Source of the DNA: Candidatus Fermentibacteraceae bacterium
GTDB lineage: Bacteria > Fermentibacterota > Fermentibacteria > Fermentibacterales > JCC-6
DNA length: 6,268 bases
NCBI GenBank assembly: GCA_021162285.1
Contig: JAGGYZ010000170.1
Location: 1-6,268, forward strand
Direction of reading: 5' to 3'
In this document: positions 5,605 through 6,268 of the stretch, one piece after another
Position numbering within the stretch: position 1 is the first letter of the stretch
Layout of the letters: each line of letters begins with the position of its first letter
The notes under the pieces: generated by a model
What the model saw: only the letters and a program-made list of their open reading frames with translations
What the model was told of the DNA's origin: nothing
Databases searched by the model: none
Program-made: the position numbers and the translations under genes

Positions 5605-6268
5605 CGTCCAGCGTCCCAGCTGGTTTTAACAGGTATCTGGTGAAAATCTCCTGAATGGATGGCTTCAACTATCTCCTGCACCTTTGTTTCAAACTCCGGC
5701 TGTACCGCTTCGAGTTCAGTCTCAGTCAGTGATCTGAGTTCAACGCTGCCGTTGCTCATCAGATGGATATACAGGGCTTCGCACACAGGTGTATATCCGT
5801 TCTGAACTGCAAGATTTCTGTAGAATGGAAGCTGAAACAATCCGTTCTTAACTATGGTTACAGTTTTTCGACTTTTAAGGGATTTTGGTTTTCCTGTTTT
5901 GATGTCGGCAAGTATGTACTCATTGTTTGTGTTTCTGAATATCAGATCAATCCTTCCACCGGCAGGAAAACCGGCAACAGTTCCATCAAGGCTTTTCTCT
6001 GTTTCCACCAGAGTCCACTTCCTGTCTTTCAGAACTGCTGTCAGACGGATTATTCCCTGTGTAAGATGCTGCATCCATATCTGTGCCAGGGTTCCAGAGC
6101 CCAGCAGGGCTGTGAGGTTGCTGCTGAGACAGACAGATCTTACAACCTGATCCACAGGTATATCTTCCTCCAGAACAGTTTCAATGCATCGGTGTACTAT
6201 GTTTCCTCTGGCGCGCGGATCAGGTTCTGAAGTTACTGGAAATTCAACGGCTTCGCTGACACCCCATA
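5601..6268 (-). CDS. addB: AddB-like subunit, C-terminal nuclease part, partial
   Basis: The frame is open from the right edge of the window to the TGA at 5603-5601, giving 221 visible codons; the N-terminal part, expected to be an inactive helicase-like region, lies outside. The visible segment is a RecB-family PD-(D/E)XK nuclease: RGNIVHRCIE (His at visible residue 25), GGRIDLIF (Asp 107), ADIKTGK (Asp 121, Lys 123) and QLPFY (Gln 145, Tyr 149), so it should be catalytically competent. An internal GTG at 6155 could be mistaken for a start, but it lies after the conserved His motif, which shows that the gene continues upstream. A nuclease-bearing protein directly upstream of and overlapping addA is the usual addB-addA arrangement. 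Only three Cys are visible (27, 46, 162) and no C-x2-C-x5-C group follows the nuclease, unlike Bacillus AddB with its Fe-S cluster. The protein ends shortly after GDFHQIPV. Another partner nuclease of the RecB family is possible, but AddB is the most economical reading. Confidence 0.85.
   Translation of the reverse strand, partial: WGVSEAVEFPVTSEPDPRARGNIVHRCIETVLEEDIPVDQVVRSVCLSSNLTALLGSGTLAQIWMQHLTQGIIRLTAVLKDRKWTLVETEKSLDGTVAGFPAGGRIDLIFRNTNNEYILADIKTGKPKSLKSRKTVTIVKNGLFQLPFYRNLAVQNGYTPVCEALYIHLMSNGSVELRSLTETELEAVQPEFETKVQEIVEAIHSGDFHQIPVKTSWDAGR

Noticed and set aside
2764..5643. Several plus-strand frames of 68-149 codons opposite addA
   Set aside because: They are antisense to a gene with complete helicase and nuclease motifs, show no family motifs, and lack good ribosome binding sites.
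6153..6155. GTG as start of a 184-residue nuclease gene
   Set aside because: The same frame stays open upstream to the window edge and includes the conserved RGNIVHRCIE nuclease motif, so the gene begins outside the window.

Overview
The window holds four protein-coding genes and two intergenic regions. From left to right they are: the N-terminal part of a seven-helix membrane protein on the minus strand, running off the left edge; a divergent intergenic region; a secreted, very acidic lipoprotein on the plus strand; a convergent junction with a hairpin terminator; and an addB-addA pair on the minus strand. addB runs off the right edge. Two of the genes are easily missed by start-to-stop ORF searches because they are cut by the window: positions 1-753 (251 open codons, no stop reached) and 5601-6268 (221 open codons upstream of its TGA, no true start reached).

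The clearest functional call is the recombinational repair module. The 942-residue protein at 2776-5604 carries all the expected UvrD/Rep-type helicase motifs plus a C-terminal PD-(D/E)XK nuclease, which is the AddA architecture. The gene upstream overlaps it by ATGA and ends in a second complete PD-(D/E)XK nuclease, as expected for AddB. Together they should form an AddAB (RecBCD-like) helicase-nuclease that resects double-strand DNA ends for RecA. The visible AddB C-terminus has no cysteine triad for the iron-sulfur staple known from Bacillus AddB, and AddA is shorter than well-studied examples.

The least-described element is the 519-residue lipoprotein at 1181-2740. It has a lipobox cysteine, about 25% Asp+Glu, few Lys/Arg, and four diverged beta-rich repeats that resemble PPC (bacterial pre-peptidase C-terminal) domains, with no catalytic domain. 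It is transcribed away from the membrane protein, whose seven-helix N-terminus resembles the sensor part of PAS/histidine kinases. Two sigma70-like promoters lie back to back between them, with -35 boxes nine bases apart, so the two genes may be regulated together.

The organism cannot be named from this window. A lipoprotein with a loose lipobox, the AddAB type and about 40-53% GC in sampled stretches of the right-hand part suggest a diderm bacterium; Spirochaetota is one possibility, at low confidence. The left 750 bases are clearly more GC-rich than the rest, hinting at a different origin for the sensor gene. No RNA gene, insertion sequence or CRISPR array was seen.
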